Shown here one piece after another: positions 41,894 through 50,667 of a stretch of DNA of 64,000 nt. The position numbers and the translations under genes are program-made. The notes below the pieces were generated by a model. It was not told the origin of the DNA. It saw only the letters and a program-made list of their open reading frames with translations, and made no database searches. This DNA comes from JANOYJ01 sp963792485. Its GTDB lineage: Bacteria > Pseudomonadota > Alphaproteobacteria > Rhizobiales > Rhizobiaceae. Position 1 is the first letter of the stretch, and each line of letters starts with the position of its first letter. The stretch covers positions 59,549 to 123,548 of the forward strand of contig CAWBWL010000011.1 in the NCBI GenBank assembly GCA_963792485.1. Direction: 5' to 3'.

Positions 41894-42780
41894 GCTGCTT
41901 CTCCCTTGTCGGCATATTGCTCGAGAATGACTTTTTCGAGCTCTTCCACGTCGTGCAGCCGGCTCGGCCATTTGCCCTCGCTGATGCAGACCAGGCAGCG
42001 CACGACCTCGACAATGCCCTGCAACAGCAGGAACACGCCCGTGACGGGAATGAGCGTCTTGTAATGATAAATCGGCAGCCCGTCCGGACTGTAAGCGGAA
42101 TTCTCATGCGTGACCCATGATTGCGCCGCAAAGCCATAGCCGGCATAAATGAAGGCGATGATGCCGGGGAAGAAGAAAATGAAGTACAAGAGCAAGTCCA
42201 TGCGCGCCTGATTGCGCTCGCTCCATGCGCGGTAAAGGAAGTCGCCGCGCACATGCGCGTTGCGGCTCATTGCATAAGCGCCCGCCATGATGAACAGCGC
42301 GCCATAAAGGATGTAGCTGGCGTCGAAGGCCCAATCGGTCGGTCTGCCCAGAACATAGCGCGAGAACACTTCGTAGCTGACCGCAAAAGTCAGAAGCAGG
42401 ATAGACCAGGCGAATGTCTGGCCGACAAAGGCGCTGACCCGGTCCACCGGTATCAGAAGATGCTGCAGCCGCTCCGGCCAGGTTTCCACGTCATTGCGCT
42501 TGCGCAGGTTCAGCCAGAAGCTGGCGACAATGGCCGCAATGCCGAGCCAGAACGTCCATGGCGAATAAGCCAGCGTGCCTTTTTCCGCATGCGCGGGGCC
42601 AAGCAGTTCGCAATTGCCCCAAAACCCGGCGACGCAGTGAAAGCTGTTGTTCGGGCGCAGGCCTTTGGGGCCGACCAGCTGGCCGACTTCGCCGAGCGCA
42701 TACAGCGACCAGCAAATAGCAAAAATCACGAGCGCCACGCCCGCAGCAAACAAAACGAAAGGCAGTTTTTCGTTTCTCAT
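41890..42780 (-). CDS. TRAP transporter small permease (DctQ type), extended
   Basis: 296 aa, far longer than usual DctQ (about 160-200). The first 110 residues add a hydrophobic helix ('LPFVLFAAGVALVIFAICWS'), a Cys-containing loop and a second helix ('WLGIAAIVASFWLNL'). The normal DctQ core follows: 'VSAFVGQTFAWSILLLTFAV', 'EVFSRYVLGRPTDWAFDASY' and 'HVRGDFLYRAWSERNQARMD'. ATG 42780 is preferred because GGGGGCG precedes it. Long DctQ forms occur with mannitol/chloroaromatic-type TRAP systems. Confidence 0.87.
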   Translation of the reverse strand: MRNEKLPFVLFAAGVALVIFAICWSLYALGEVGQLVGPKGLRPNNSFHCVAGFWGNCELLGPAHAEKGTLAYSPWTFWLGIAAIVASFWLNLRKRNDVETWPERLQHLLIPVDRVSAFVGQTFAWSILLLTFAVSYEVFSRYVLGRPTDWAFDASYILYGALFIMAGAYAMSRNAHVRGDFLYRAWSERNQARMDLLLYFIFFFPGIIAFIYAGYGFAAQSWVTHENSAYSPDGLPIYHYKTLIPVTGVFLLLQGIVEVVRCLVCISEGKWPSRLHDVEELEKVILEQYADKGEAA

Positions 42781-42863
42781 GAACTTTCGCCCCCGCATCT
42801 AATTCAAGACGCGGGGCGGACACAGCGTCCGCCCCGCCTCCTGAAGCTCTGGTCAGCCGCAGC

Positions 42864-43979
42864 TTACGCCTTGAAGAAGTGATCGTACGCCATGCGCTGG
42901 TCGACTTCCATGTCGAACTGTGTGCCGACGACGCGCTTGGCCCAGGCCTTCTGGCTCTCGACCACCTTGGCGAAGAACGGCTCTGCCGACTGCGCCGTGA
43001 TGACGGCGTCCCATGCCGCAAGCTGCGCCTGCAGAACGGAGTCAGGCGTCTTGTGAACCTTGACGCCCTTGTCCCGCAGCTCCTGCAGGCTCTTGGAGTA
43101 GCGGTCCATCGCCTTCCAGCTCATATCCTGCGACGAGGATTCGATTGCGTACTTGATGATCGCCTGCAGATCCGGCGCCAGCGCGTCAAACTTCGTCTTG
43201 TTGAGGATGATTTCGAAACATTCGGCGGACTGGTGATAGCTCTGCAGCATGTAGTCCTTCGACACATCCGGGAAGCCGAGCAGCTGGTCGGACGTCGGGT
43301 TGTTGAACTCGGCCGCATCCAGTAGGCCGCGGTCCATGGCCGGAACGATTTCGCCGCCGCCCATAATCGTCACCGCCGCGCCCATCTGCTTGAACAGATC
43401 AGCTGACAGACCAACCGTGCGGTATTTCAGGCCCGTCAGCTGCGCCGCGTCGGTGATCTCGCTCTTGAACCAGCCGAGCGGCTGTGTCGGCATTGGGCCG
43501 GTGAGGAAGCCGACAAGATTGAGCCCGAGCACCTGCTGCACCAATTCGTCATACAGCGCCTGTCCGCCGCCATATTTCATCCAGCCGATCATCTGGTTGG
43601 CGCGCCAGCCCCAGGCCGGCGGCGTGCCGAACAGCGAATAGGCCTTGTGTTTGCCATACCAATAGGCCGTCACGCCATGACCGCCGTCCAGCGTGCCGGC
43701 CAGAACCGCGTCATGCACTTCCAGCGCTTTGGCGACAGCGCCAGCGGCAAGCAGCTCAAACTTCAGCCGTCCGCCGCCCATTTCATTGACGCGCGTAACG
43801 AAGTCCGAGGCGAACTCGTGGAATATGTCTTTGGCAGGCCATGTGCTCTGAAACTTGAACACGGCCGCTTCCTGCGCGCGCGCCACATTCGGCATGGCCA
43901 GCGAGGCAGCGGCGGCAACAGCGCCGCCTTTTAGAAATGCGCGGCGGGTATTGGACGCCGCATTGGTTATGTCTGTCAT
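42864..43979 (-). CDS. TRAP transporter substrate-binding protein (DctP/TakP type)
   Basis: 371 aa periplasmic receptor. The N-terminus 'NTRRAFLKGGAVAAAASLAM' is a twin-arginine signal. 'GGGEIVPAMDRGLLDAAEFN' is the ligand-pocket region, where a conserved Arg/Asp pair binds a carboxylate; 'YHQSAECFEIILNK' also matches the TakP-like subgroup, whose members bind 2-oxo acids, lactate or similar. The operon link to a sugar dehydrogenase suggests the oxidised acid as ligand (inference). Confidence 0.9.
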   Translation of the reverse strand: MTDITNAASNTRRAFLKGGAVAAAASLAMPNVARAQEAAVFKFQSTWPAKDIFHEFASDFVTRVNEMGGGRLKFELLAAGAVAKALEVHDAVLAGTLDGGHGVTAYWYGKHKAYSLFGTPPAWGWRANQMIGWMKYGGGQALYDELVQQVLGLNLVGFLTGPMPTQPLGWFKSEITDAAQLTGLKYRTVGLSADLFKQMGAAVTIMGGGEIVPAMDRGLLDAAEFNNPTSDQLLGFPDVSKDYMLQSYHQSAECFEIILNKTKFDALAPDLQAIIKYAIESSSQDMSWKAMDRYSKSLQELRDKGVKVHKTPDSVLQAQLAAWDAVITAQSAEPFFAKVVESQKAWAKRVVGTQFDMEVDQRMAYDHFFKA

Positions 43980-44066
43980 TGTTTGTTCCTCCCTTATGAC
44001 GCTCTCCCAAGCGCCTTTGATTCATTGTGGCCCGTGCGGGCCGGTTCTGCAACTGTGACTTAAGTT

Positions 44067-44390
44067 TTATTGCGGCTTTTCGACAGTCACCTTGATTGAG
44101 GAATAATAGGCCGCAAGATTGGCGATATCTTCCTCTTTCAGTTGTTTGACGATCATCGACATCATCGGGTCCTGGCGTTCGCCGCTTTGATACCGCTTGA
44201 GGGCCTTTATGATATAGCGCTCAACCTGGCCGGATATGTGTGGCGCTTCCGGATTTTTGGATTGCCCGTCGACACCATGGCAGACTTGGCATTTCACCGC
44301 AGCTTTGCGGCCGGCGGCCGGGTCCCCGGCAGCCGATGCATTCGAAATCGCAATCAGCAGTATGACACTGCTGTGAAGAAGTGACCGCAC
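44067..44390 (-). CDS. Class I cytochrome c (cytochrome c553-like), periplasmic
   Basis: About 107 aa with a signal peptide ('SLLHSSVILLIAISNASA') and one heme site 'CQVCHG'. A Met axial ligand candidate lies in 'RQDPMMSMIV'. GTG 44390 after AAGGGAAA is preferred over the ATG at 44426, which would add 12 unlikely residues before the signal. It sits directly downstream of the sugar dehydrogenase and is the natural electron acceptor for it, passing electrons to the respiratory chain. Confidence 0.88.
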   Translation of the reverse strand: MRSLLHSSVILLIAISNASAAGDPAAGRKAAVKCQVCHGVDGQSKNPEAPHISGQVERYIIKALKRYQSGERQDPMMSMIVKQLKEEDIANLAAYYSSIKVTVEKPQ

Positions 44391-44461
44391 GATGTTTCCC
44401 TTTTGAAATGAAGGCTGCGCGGCCAAATCAACTTTGGCTGCGCAGCCCTGTTGCGCCTGGA

Positions 44462-45718
44462 TTATTCGCCGTAGGATATGCGCCAGATTGCTCCGGCAAA
44501 GTCATCCGAGACGAGCAATGAACCATCATTGAGCGTTTGAACATCCACCGGACGGCCCAGATACTCCTTGTTCTCATTCAGCCAGCCATCGGCAAAGACT
44601 TCCGTCTTGTCGAGCGTGCCATCGGCCTTGAGAGAATGGAACAGCACCCGCGCGCCCACTGGGTCCGTGCGGTTCCAGGAACCATGCTGGGCCGTGAAGA
44701 CCCCGCCGCGGTATTTTTCGGGGAACTGCTTGCCATTGTAAAATGACAGGCCAAGGTCGGCCGCATGGGCGTCGTGTTCGATCTGGGGGAAAATATGGCC
44801 TGCCGGCGGCTCCGAGTCCTTGTATTCGACAGTGCGGGTCTTGCCGCCGCCGAACCAGGGGAAGCCGAAGTGCTGGCCTTGCTCTGTGACGCGGTTGGTT
44901 TCGCCTGCCGGGATCAGGTCGCCCATGCCGTCAACCTGATTGTCGTTGACCCACAAGCTCTTGTCTTTCGGGTTGAAATCAAGCCCGAGCGGATTGCGCA
45001 TGCCGAGCGCATAGGTCTGCCGGTCGGATCCATCTGTCTTGATGCTGATGATGCCGCCAATAGCCCACTGCTTGTAAAGATCGGCCTTTTCCGGCGCGGG
45101 AACATTAAAGGGCTGACCGAGCGTTATGTAAATGCGGCCGTCAGGCCCCACCCGGCAGGTGCGGGCGGTGTGGTTGAAGCTCTCTTCTTCCGGCGGAATC
45201 AGTTTGCCCTGCGGAACAATAGCGAAGGCGGCGACATCCGGGCCTTCATAGAAGAACTCAGCCGCCGGCATCCACAACACGCGATTCTGTTCGGCAATGA
45301 ACAAATGACCGTCTTTCGAGAAGCACATGCCGTTTGGAACAGCCATCTTGATCGAAGGCGCAAGGACCTTCACATCGTCGGCGACGCGGTCTTTGTTGCG
45401 GTCGGTCACCGAATAGGCCAGCTCTTTGCGCGTGCCGACGAAGGTCACGACACCCTGCGGCCCGACCGCCATGTGCCGCGCATCCGGTACGATCGCATAA
45501 AGGCTGACCTTGAAGCCCTCCGGCACCTTGATCTTGGCGGCGATGGCCTTCAGCGCCTCGGCGTTTTCACCGGTCTGCGGAATCGGCACCATCATCGGCG
45601 TGCCGGTGGTCTTAAACCCGCCCAATTTTTCAAGATTATCAGTGCTTTGGGCGAAAGATCCCGGCGAGTAGATTGTGACCGCGCATGCCAGAGCAAGCGC
45701 AATTTTCTTGATCATCAT
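44462..45718 (-). CDS. PQQ-type glucose/sorbosone dehydrogenase (GSDH beta-propeller), periplasmic
   Basis: 418 aa with an N-terminal signal peptide ('KIALALACAVTIYSPGSFA'). The six-bladed propeller shows 'MAVGPQGVVTFVGTR', 'NGMCFSKDGHLFIAEQNRVL', 'YALGMRNPLGLDFNPKDKSL', 'GGVFTAQHGSWNRTDPVGAR' and 'GSLLVSDDFAGAIWRISY', the sorbosone-dehydrogenase pattern. Such enzymes oxidise aldoses with soluble PQQ and reduce a cytochrome; cytochrome c is the next gene. No PQQ synthesis genes are in the window. It is first in a five-gene operon with the TRAP importer. Two inverted repeats lie upstream. Confidence 0.87.
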   Translation of the reverse strand: MMIKKIALALACAVTIYSPGSFAQSTDNLEKLGGFKTTGTPMMVPIPQTGENAEALKAIAAKIKVPEGFKVSLYAIVPDARHMAVGPQGVVTFVGTRKELAYSVTDRNKDRVADDVKVLAPSIKMAVPNGMCFSKDGHLFIAEQNRVLWMPAAEFFYEGPDVAAFAIVPQGKLIPPEEESFNHTARTCRVGPDGRIYITLGQPFNVPAPEKADLYKQWAIGGIISIKTDGSDRQTYALGMRNPLGLDFNPKDKSLWVNDNQVDGMGDLIPAGETNRVTEQGQHFGFPWFGGGKTRTVEYKDSEPPAGHIFPQIEHDAHAADLGLSFYNGKQFPEKYRGGVFTAQHGSWNRTDPVGARVLFHSLKADGTLDKTEVFADGWLNENKEYLGRPVDVQTLNDGSLLVSDDFAGAIWRISYGE

Positions 45719-45735
45719 ATCCTCCCATCTGAACT

Positions 45736-45750
45736 ACCACGAAGTGTGGT
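45736..45750. promoter_or_regulatory. Inverted repeat ACCAC-GAAGT-GTGGT, candidate operator (proximal)
   Basis: A perfect 5-bp inverted repeat about 18 bp upstream of the dehydrogenase ATG. Half-site TACCAC/GTGGTA recurs in the distal site 45 bp away. Spacing and form suit a GntR-type repressor; the regulator is not in view. Confidence 0.5.
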
Positions 45751-45779
45751 AATATGCTGCTACGTTAAACGGCCCTTGT

Positions 45780-45796
45780 GGTAGAATGTTACTACC
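45780..45796. promoter_or_regulatory. Inverted repeat GGTAG-7-CTACC, candidate operator (distal)
   Basis: A second perfect 5-bp inverted repeat, sharing the GGTAG/CTACC core with the proximal site. Centre-to-centre distance is 45 bp, about four helical turns, so both could be bound on the same DNA face. Confidence 0.5.
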
Positions 45797-46111
45797 TATC
45801 TTCATTATTTAGACTTGCTGACTCCGATGTTTACTACTTTTGATTTCCTCAGGATCATCAAGTTTTGAAACTATTACAAATAATATTCAGAAAGACAATC
45901 TGGGCTTTCAGACAGAACGCAGATGTGATCGGCCGGCTGGGAAATGGGGAAGGGCGCTCATCGCTATGGGCTGCCGCGAAAGCCTTCGCCTTTGCCCTTC
46001 CTCGGCGGCGGTGGAACTCCATGGAGGACTATGCCTTCTGCTTCGAATGTGCGCTTGTGGAAGTGGAAGCGGCGGAAATGGCGCAGGTTATCAGCCTGGC
46101 GCCAGCCCCCG
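45797..46111. other. Spacer with a degraded minus-strand coding remnant
   Basis: About 315 bp with no complete gene. 45797-45900 is AT-rich and should hold the dehydrogenase promoter. On the minus strand at about 46045-46085 the sequence encodes FRRFHFHKRT, the same peptide as near the C-terminus of the glutamate-synthase-like gene (about 47330-47360), with different synonymous codons. This suggests a leftover gene end. Confidence 0.4.
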
Positions 46112-47114
46112 TCACCCGCCATTGATCGCCGCATCCGGCACCGTATACCGCTCCTGTCCGCCATCAACGGTGAGGAACCAATCGTCACCAGACTGGCCAT
46201 AGCGGAAAGAGGAAACTTCAAAGCGCGGGCGCACCACGCCATCAGCGAAATCGAAGACGCGCTCGTCGCCGTCGGGCAGCCGGACGCGCACCAGAGCGCG
46301 GCCGGGACCGGCGCTTTGCACCGTGACTTTGCAGGATCTGAGGCGCGGGAAGCCGTTGACAGCGCAGTCCACCGAGTTCGACCGTTTCGGGATCCGGGCG
46401 CGGCGCAGGCGGGTCTACGGGTTCGCGCGGATCGGGCGCGGCGGATTCGCGCAGGAAGCGGCCATTGGCCCAGCCGCTGCGCCCGCGCCGCGCCGGGTCT
46501 TCCACATTGCACCAGCGCTGCGCCGCCGTGCGGCGGCAGCCGAGATTGCGCAGGATTGTTCCATTCCTGAACGAGGCCAAGGCAGGACTTGCCGCTGAAG
46601 GATCGCGGCGCATGTTCAGCCGGTCGCCGGGCCGCAGCCCCGCCACCACGTAGAAATCAGGCCCGCCATCATCTTCGACAAACGGCTCTTCAGGAGGCGG
46701 CGGGGGCGGGGTGCCGCCGGTCAGCGAAACCGACAGGCGGAAGCGTGAAGTCTCGCCCCGCCGCGCCGCATCGCGTCTGAGGTAAACGCGGATTGCAAAC
46801 TCGCCCGTCTCCGCAAGCTTCGCATTGAAGCGGCCCGGACTATCCTGCGCCTGCCCAACGTAAAGCGCGCGCCCGCTCGGCGCGATTACATCGAAAAACG
46901 CTGCGGCGTTCGAGGGCTGGAAACGGACCGAAACAGTCTGGCCACGCCGTGCATCAAAGCCATGGTCAATCCTCTGCCGCCCGGCAATAACGCCATTGAT
47001 CACTGCTTGCGCACTATCCCCCTGAAATTGAAAATCGCGCTGCTCAATGCCCTGCGCGTGGAGAGCTGCCGGAAAGGCGAGCAGCAGGGCGATGATGATG
47101 GCAAATAGTCTCAT
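46112..47114 (-). CDS. Secreted SH3-domain protein (one frameshift)
   Basis: Signal peptide 'LFAIIIALLLAFPAALHA', then a pre-peptidase-like beta domain ('GHFDARRGQTVSVRFQPS' region), a proline-rich linker ('TGGTPPPPPPEEPF'), an SH3b domain ('LRPGDRLNMRRDPSAASPAL', 'SGWANGRFL'), and a C-terminal domain reached only after skipping one base near 46373 ('VDCAVNGFPRLRSCKVTVQS', ending 'QERYTVPDAAIN'). The total is about 333 aa. Likely a periplasmic or surface protein binding peptidoglycan or peptide; function unknown. The second part is too well kept to be chance, so the indel is probably an error. Confidence 0.75.
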
Positions 47115-47183
47115 GACGGACAGACCCTCTCAAACGATTCCCGAAAGCTGAAACAAGCTCATGTTCAAATCGTGACATGTAAA

Positions 47184-48818
47184 CTATCCGGCCCCATGCG
47201 CCGCCGCAAACGTCTGCGCCTGTGCCCGCTGCCACGCCCGCTTGAACCGCCGGTCTTCCGTGCCTTCCAGCAGCTCGCCTTTCTTCAGCGGCGGGTAGAG
47301 GTCCATGAAGGACATGACTTCGGACTCGCCCGTGCGCTTGTGAAAATGAAAGCGGCGGAACTCCCTTGGATGGTTGAGGCCCGCGCCGCCGACGACTTCT
47401 GCCAGCGCCATCAGCGTCTTCTCGTGAAACTGCTTCACCCGCTGCGCCTTGTCGGGCACAACGAGGGCGCGCTGGCGGTCGGGGTCTTGTGTGGCAACGC
47501 CCGTCGGGCAGGTGTCCGTATGGCAGGTCTGGCTCTGAATGCAGCCGACGGCGAACATGAACGCTCGGGCCATATTCACCCAGTCCGCGCCGAGCGCCAT
47601 GGTGCGGGCGATGTCGAAGGCCGAGATCATCATGCCCGACGCGCCGATCTTGATCTTGTCGCGCAGATTTGCGCCGACCAGCGCGAAATGCACAAAGGTC
47701 AGCCCCTCGCGCAGCGGCATGCCCATATGGTCGATGAACTCGCTCGGCGCCGCACCTGTCCCGCCCTCCTTGCCGTCGACCACAATGAAATCCGGCGTGA
47801 TCCCCGTCTTCAGCATGGCTTTGACCATGGCCAGAAACTCATGCTTCTGCCCGATGCACAGCTTGAAACCCACGGGCTTGCCGCCCGACAATTCCCGCAG
47901 CTGCTTGATGAAAGCCATCAGCTCCAGCGGCGTCGAAAACGCCGGATGCGCGGCGGGCGAGACGCAGTCGCGCCCCATCGGCACGCCGCGTATCCGTGAG
48001 ACTTCTTCCGTGATCTTCGCCGCCGGCAAGACGCCGCCATGGCCGGGCTTCGCGCCCTGGCTGAGCTTGATCTCGATCATCTTGACCTGCGGCAGCGTTG
48101 CGGTCTTCACGAAATTCTCCGGCGAGAAATTCCCCTCGCCGTCACGGCAGCCGAAATAGCCGGAGCCGATCTCCCAGATAATGTCGCCGCCGTTTTCGCG
48201 GTGATACGGCGATACGCCGCCTTCGCCCGTGTCATGGGCAAACCCGCCCATTTTGGCGCCTTTGTTGAGGGCCCGAATGGCGTTGGCTGAGAGAGAGCCG
48301 AAGCTCATGGCGGAAATATTGAGCACCGACGCGTCATATTTCTGCGCGCAATCCGGCCCGCCGATCAAAACGCGGAAGTTTGAGTTCTCCACATGCGTCG
48401 GCGCCATGGAATGCGACATCCATTCATATTTCGGCTCATAGACGTCGAACTCCGTGCCGAATGGCCGCTTGTCAAGCTGTCCCTTGGCGCGCTGATAGGC
48501 GAGCGAGCGCTTGTCGCGCGGGAAGGGGCGGCCATCCTTTTCGCCCTCGAAGAAATATTGCCGGATCTTCGGCCGGATTTCCTCCATCAGGTAACGTGCA
48601 TGGCCGGAGATCGGATAATTGCGCAGGATCGCGCGCTTCTCTTGGCGGAGGTCGCGCAGGCCAAGTCCGGTCAGCCCGGCAAATATCAGAAACGGCAGAA
48701 CCAGAAGTGAAACTGTGGCGGGCGAGGCAATCATCTCGATGAGAATGACGAGAGTCATCAGCGCCGAAACCGTCAGCGGCAGCATCCGCATCGACAGCGC
48801 GAGCTTCAAAGCCTGCAT
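47184..48818 (-). CDS. FMN-binding glutamate synthase-family protein, membrane-anchored
   Basis: 544 aa. Two N-terminal hydrophobic helices ('MLPLTVSALMTLVILIEM', 'TVSLLVLPFLIFAGLTGL') precede a GltB-type alpha/beta barrel: 'NISAMSFGSLSANAIRALNK', 'DTGEGGVSPYH', 'LSQGAKPGHGGVLPAAKI', 'VDGKEGGTGAAPSEFIDH', and the 3Fe-4S cysteines in 'CIQSQTCHTDTCPTGVA'. The glutaminase domain of true GltB is missing. Homologues are annotated as glutamate synthase-like or archaeal-type; the real substrate is unknown. A single gene on the minus strand. Confidence 0.9.
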   Translation of the reverse strand: MQALKLALSMRMLPLTVSALMTLVILIEMIASPATVSLLVLPFLIFAGLTGLGLRDLRQEKRAILRNYPISGHARYLMEEIRPKIRQYFFEGEKDGRPFPRDKRSLAYQRAKGQLDKRPFGTEFDVYEPKYEWMSHSMAPTHVENSNFRVLIGGPDCAQKYDASVLNISAMSFGSLSANAIRALNKGAKMGGFAHDTGEGGVSPYHRENGGDIIWEIGSGYFGCRDGEGNFSPENFVKTATLPQVKMIEIKLSQGAKPGHGGVLPAAKITEEVSRIRGVPMGRDCVSPAAHPAFSTPLELMAFIKQLRELSGGKPVGFKLCIGQKHEFLAMVKAMLKTGITPDFIVVDGKEGGTGAAPSEFIDHMGMPLREGLTFVHFALVGANLRDKIKIGASGMMISAFDIARTMALGADWVNMARAFMFAVGCIQSQTCHTDTCPTGVATQDPDRQRALVVPDKAQRVKQFHEKTLMALAEVVGGAGLNHPREFRRFHFHKRTGESEVMSFMDLYPPLKKGELLEGTEDRRFKRAWQRAQAQTFAAAHGAG

Positions 48819-48986
48819 GGTTCCCTCCCAACCATTTCATCACAATCTGCGCGGCAAATTGCGCCTTGTCCATGACTTTTCAAACAAGCCATGCTCACCG
48901 TGAAGTGAACCGGGCACTCGCCATCGTGTTTGGGCAGAAGACGCGCTGACGGTTAAGTTGAGGCTCCCAAAACCGGAGTCCCCGCC

Positions 48987-49439
48987 ATGCGCCGCCGCAC
49001 CCTTCTTGCCCTTGCCGCTCTCGTTCCCATGCTCGCCTTGTCCGGGCCTGCCCTTGCCGGAAAGGCCGAAATCGACACCGGCGCGATGGAAGGCATCGCG
49101 CTTGGCGGCAATGACGCCGTGTCCTATTTCGCCAATGCGCCAGTTAAGGGCAGCGACGAATTCTCGACCGACTGGAAAGGCGCGAAGTGGAAGTTCACGA
49201 GCGCCGCGAACCGCGACGCGTTCGTGGCAGCGCCCGATAAATACGCCCCGCAATATGGCGGCTACTGCGCCTACGCCGTCTCCAAAGGCGCGACCGCGCC
49301 GGGCGATCCAGCCGTCTACACCGTTCATGAAGGCAAGCTCTACATGAACTTCTCGCCGGCCGTTAAGGTGACATGGAGCAAGGACATTCCGGGCAACATC
49401 ACTAAGGCGGACGGCAACTGGCCGAATGTGTTGAAGTAA
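48987..49439 (+). CDS. YHS-domain secreted protein
   Basis: 150 aa with a signal peptide ('RTLLALAALVPMLALSGPAL' then AG). 'AIALGGNDAVSYF' (here GIALGGNDAVSYF), 'AKWKFTSAANRDAFVAAPDK' and 'YAPQYGGYCAYAVSKGATAP' are the YHS signature, including the single Cys in GGYCAY. YHS proteins are small periplasmic proteins often linked to metal or redox stress; no function is assigned. It stands between the glutamate-synthase-like gene and a MAPEG gene. Confidence 0.85.
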   Translation: MRRRTLLALAALVPMLALSGPALAGKAEIDTGAMEGIALGGNDAVSYFANAPVKGSDEFSTDWKGAKWKFTSAANRDAFVAAPDKYAPQYGGYCAYAVSKGATAPGDPAVYTVHEGKLYMNFSPAVKVTWSKDIPGNITKADGNWPNVLK

Positions 49440-49447
49440 GTTATCGC

Positions 49448-49864
49448 CTACGCAGCGAGAACCTGCCATCCCAACACGAGAATGCAGATCCACGCTCCGG
49501 TGAATACTACGGAACGCAGCGGAAAGGCCGCAAAGCCAATCCACATCACGAGACTGTGGGCAATGCGCAGCCAGAAGAAGGCAACCGCCGCCCATTGCGT
49601 CCAAGCATTCGAAAGCCCGATCACATGCGCAATCAGCACAAGCGCGGCAAACGGGGCGAACTGCTCGACGAGATTGAGATGCGCCCGGTTTGCGCGCTTG
49701 ACCCAGGCCGGCAAGCGGCCCGGATCTGGCGGCGAAACGAAATTCGCCTTGATGTTCTTGCCGTCATACATGGCGACGCCCGCAATGTAGGGAATCCACA
49801 AGGCAGATAGCCATAGCGCTGTGAGCGTCAGGTAGAAGAGTTCCGTGGTCAGCGTTTGCATCAC
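49448..49864 (-). CDS. MAPEG family membrane protein
   Basis: 138 aa with four hydrophobic helices, typical of MAPEG (membrane-associated eicosanoid/glutathione) proteins. 'RANRAHLNLVEQFAPFAALV' is the conserved loop carrying the N-x-x-E glutathione-binding residues, and 'WLRIAHSLVMWIG' is the third helix. Bacterial members may have glutathione transferase activity. Its start overlaps the regulator's stop (ATGA type), so the two are co-transcribed. Confidence 0.85.
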   Translation of the reverse strand: MMQTLTTELFYLTLTALWLSALWIPYIAGVAMYDGKNIKANFVSPPDPGRLPAWVKRANRAHLNLVEQFAPFAALVLIAHVIGLSNAWTQWAAVAFFWLRIAHSLVMWIGFAAFPLRSVVFTGAWICILVLGWQVLAA

Positions 49865-50613
49865 GCGGCCTTCATGATCAGAGGCTTGCCGGTCTCAAGC
49901 AGTGTCTTCAAACCGCTCGCGATCTTCGCCCAACCCTGACGCACGCCTTCCTGACCCTTCGGTATGCCGTAGTGCAGGATGGTCAGCCGGCAATTGTCAC
50001 CTTCGGCTTCAATCTCATAAGCAACACGAGAAGCCTTGCGCTGACCTTCGCCCCAATTTGGCTCGAAGGTCATTTCGAGACGCTTGTGCTTTTGGAAGTC
50101 GAGTACCTCACCAGAAAGTAGCGGCCCATTCGGTGTGTCGTATGAGGTGCGGCCAAGTCCCTTGATCGGCGCGCTCGGTTTTGCGCCCATGATGTAATAA
50201 CCACCAATCATGTCAGGTTCAGTGAGCGCGCTCCACAGCGCGGCGGGCGTGGTGCGGATATAGGTTTCGAGAACGAAATCAGCTTTTGCAGTCATGTCAG
50301 TCTCTCCTTCCAGTTTGGCTTTGAGGTCGAGCGCCATCCGCGACAGCGGCTTGGCGAGCAGCGGTTCAATCCAGCGGTCAATCACCGTCTGCAGCGGCAC
50401 CGCATTGAGGTAGTGGTATTTGAATCGGCCGTCGCGCCGCGTGATCACGAGCGAAGCTTCTTCCAGAACGCCGAGATGTTTCATCACCCCGAACCGTCCG
50501 AGATGCGGCAGCCTCTCAACCAATTCATTGAGGGTCTGGCCGTCCCGTTCCCGCAACAGGTCAAGAATATCGCGGCGGGTAGCATCGTTCAGGGCTTTGA
50601 ATATCGCGTCCAT
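49861..50613 (-). CDS. ArsR-family regulator fused to an SRPBCC (AHSA1) domain
   Basis: 250 aa. Residues 1-90 form an ArsR-type winged helix ('FKALNDATRRDILDLLRERD', 'VMKHLGVLEEASLVITRRDG') with no metal-binding Cys pair. Residues about 105-245 are an AHSA1/SRPBCC domain ('FVLETYIRTTPAALWSALTE', 'GWAKIASGLKTLLETG'). Usually these are two adjacent genes; here they are one chain, so a hydrophobic ligand in the SRPBCC pocket may directly control DNA binding (inference). A 24-bp near-palindrome sits just upstream and MAPEG follows. Confidence 0.85.
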   Translation of the reverse strand: MDAIFKALNDATRRDILDLLRERDGQTLNELVERLPHLGRFGVMKHLGVLEEASLVITRRDGRFKYHYLNAVPLQTVIDRWIEPLLAKPLSRMALDLKAKLEGETDMTAKADFVLETYIRTTPAALWSALTEPDMIGGYYIMGAKPSAPIKGLGRTSYDTPNGPLLSGEVLDFQKHKRLEMTFEPNWGEGQRKASRVAYEIEAEGDNCRLTILHYGIPKGQEGVRQGWAKIASGLKTLLETGKPLIMKAA

Positions 50614-50629
50614 GCATCTTTATATGTGC

Positions 50630-50653
50630 CCATATTGTCACGTGTCAATATGG
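50630..50653. promoter_or_regulatory. 24-bp near-palindrome, candidate ArsR-SRPBCC operator
   Basis: CCATATTGTCAC/GTGTCAATATGG is symmetric at 22 of 24 positions and lies 17-40 bp upstream of the regulator ATG, where the promoter must be. Autorepression by the fused regulator is the likely use. Confidence 0.6.
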
Positions 50654-50667
50654 TCACATAATATTTA

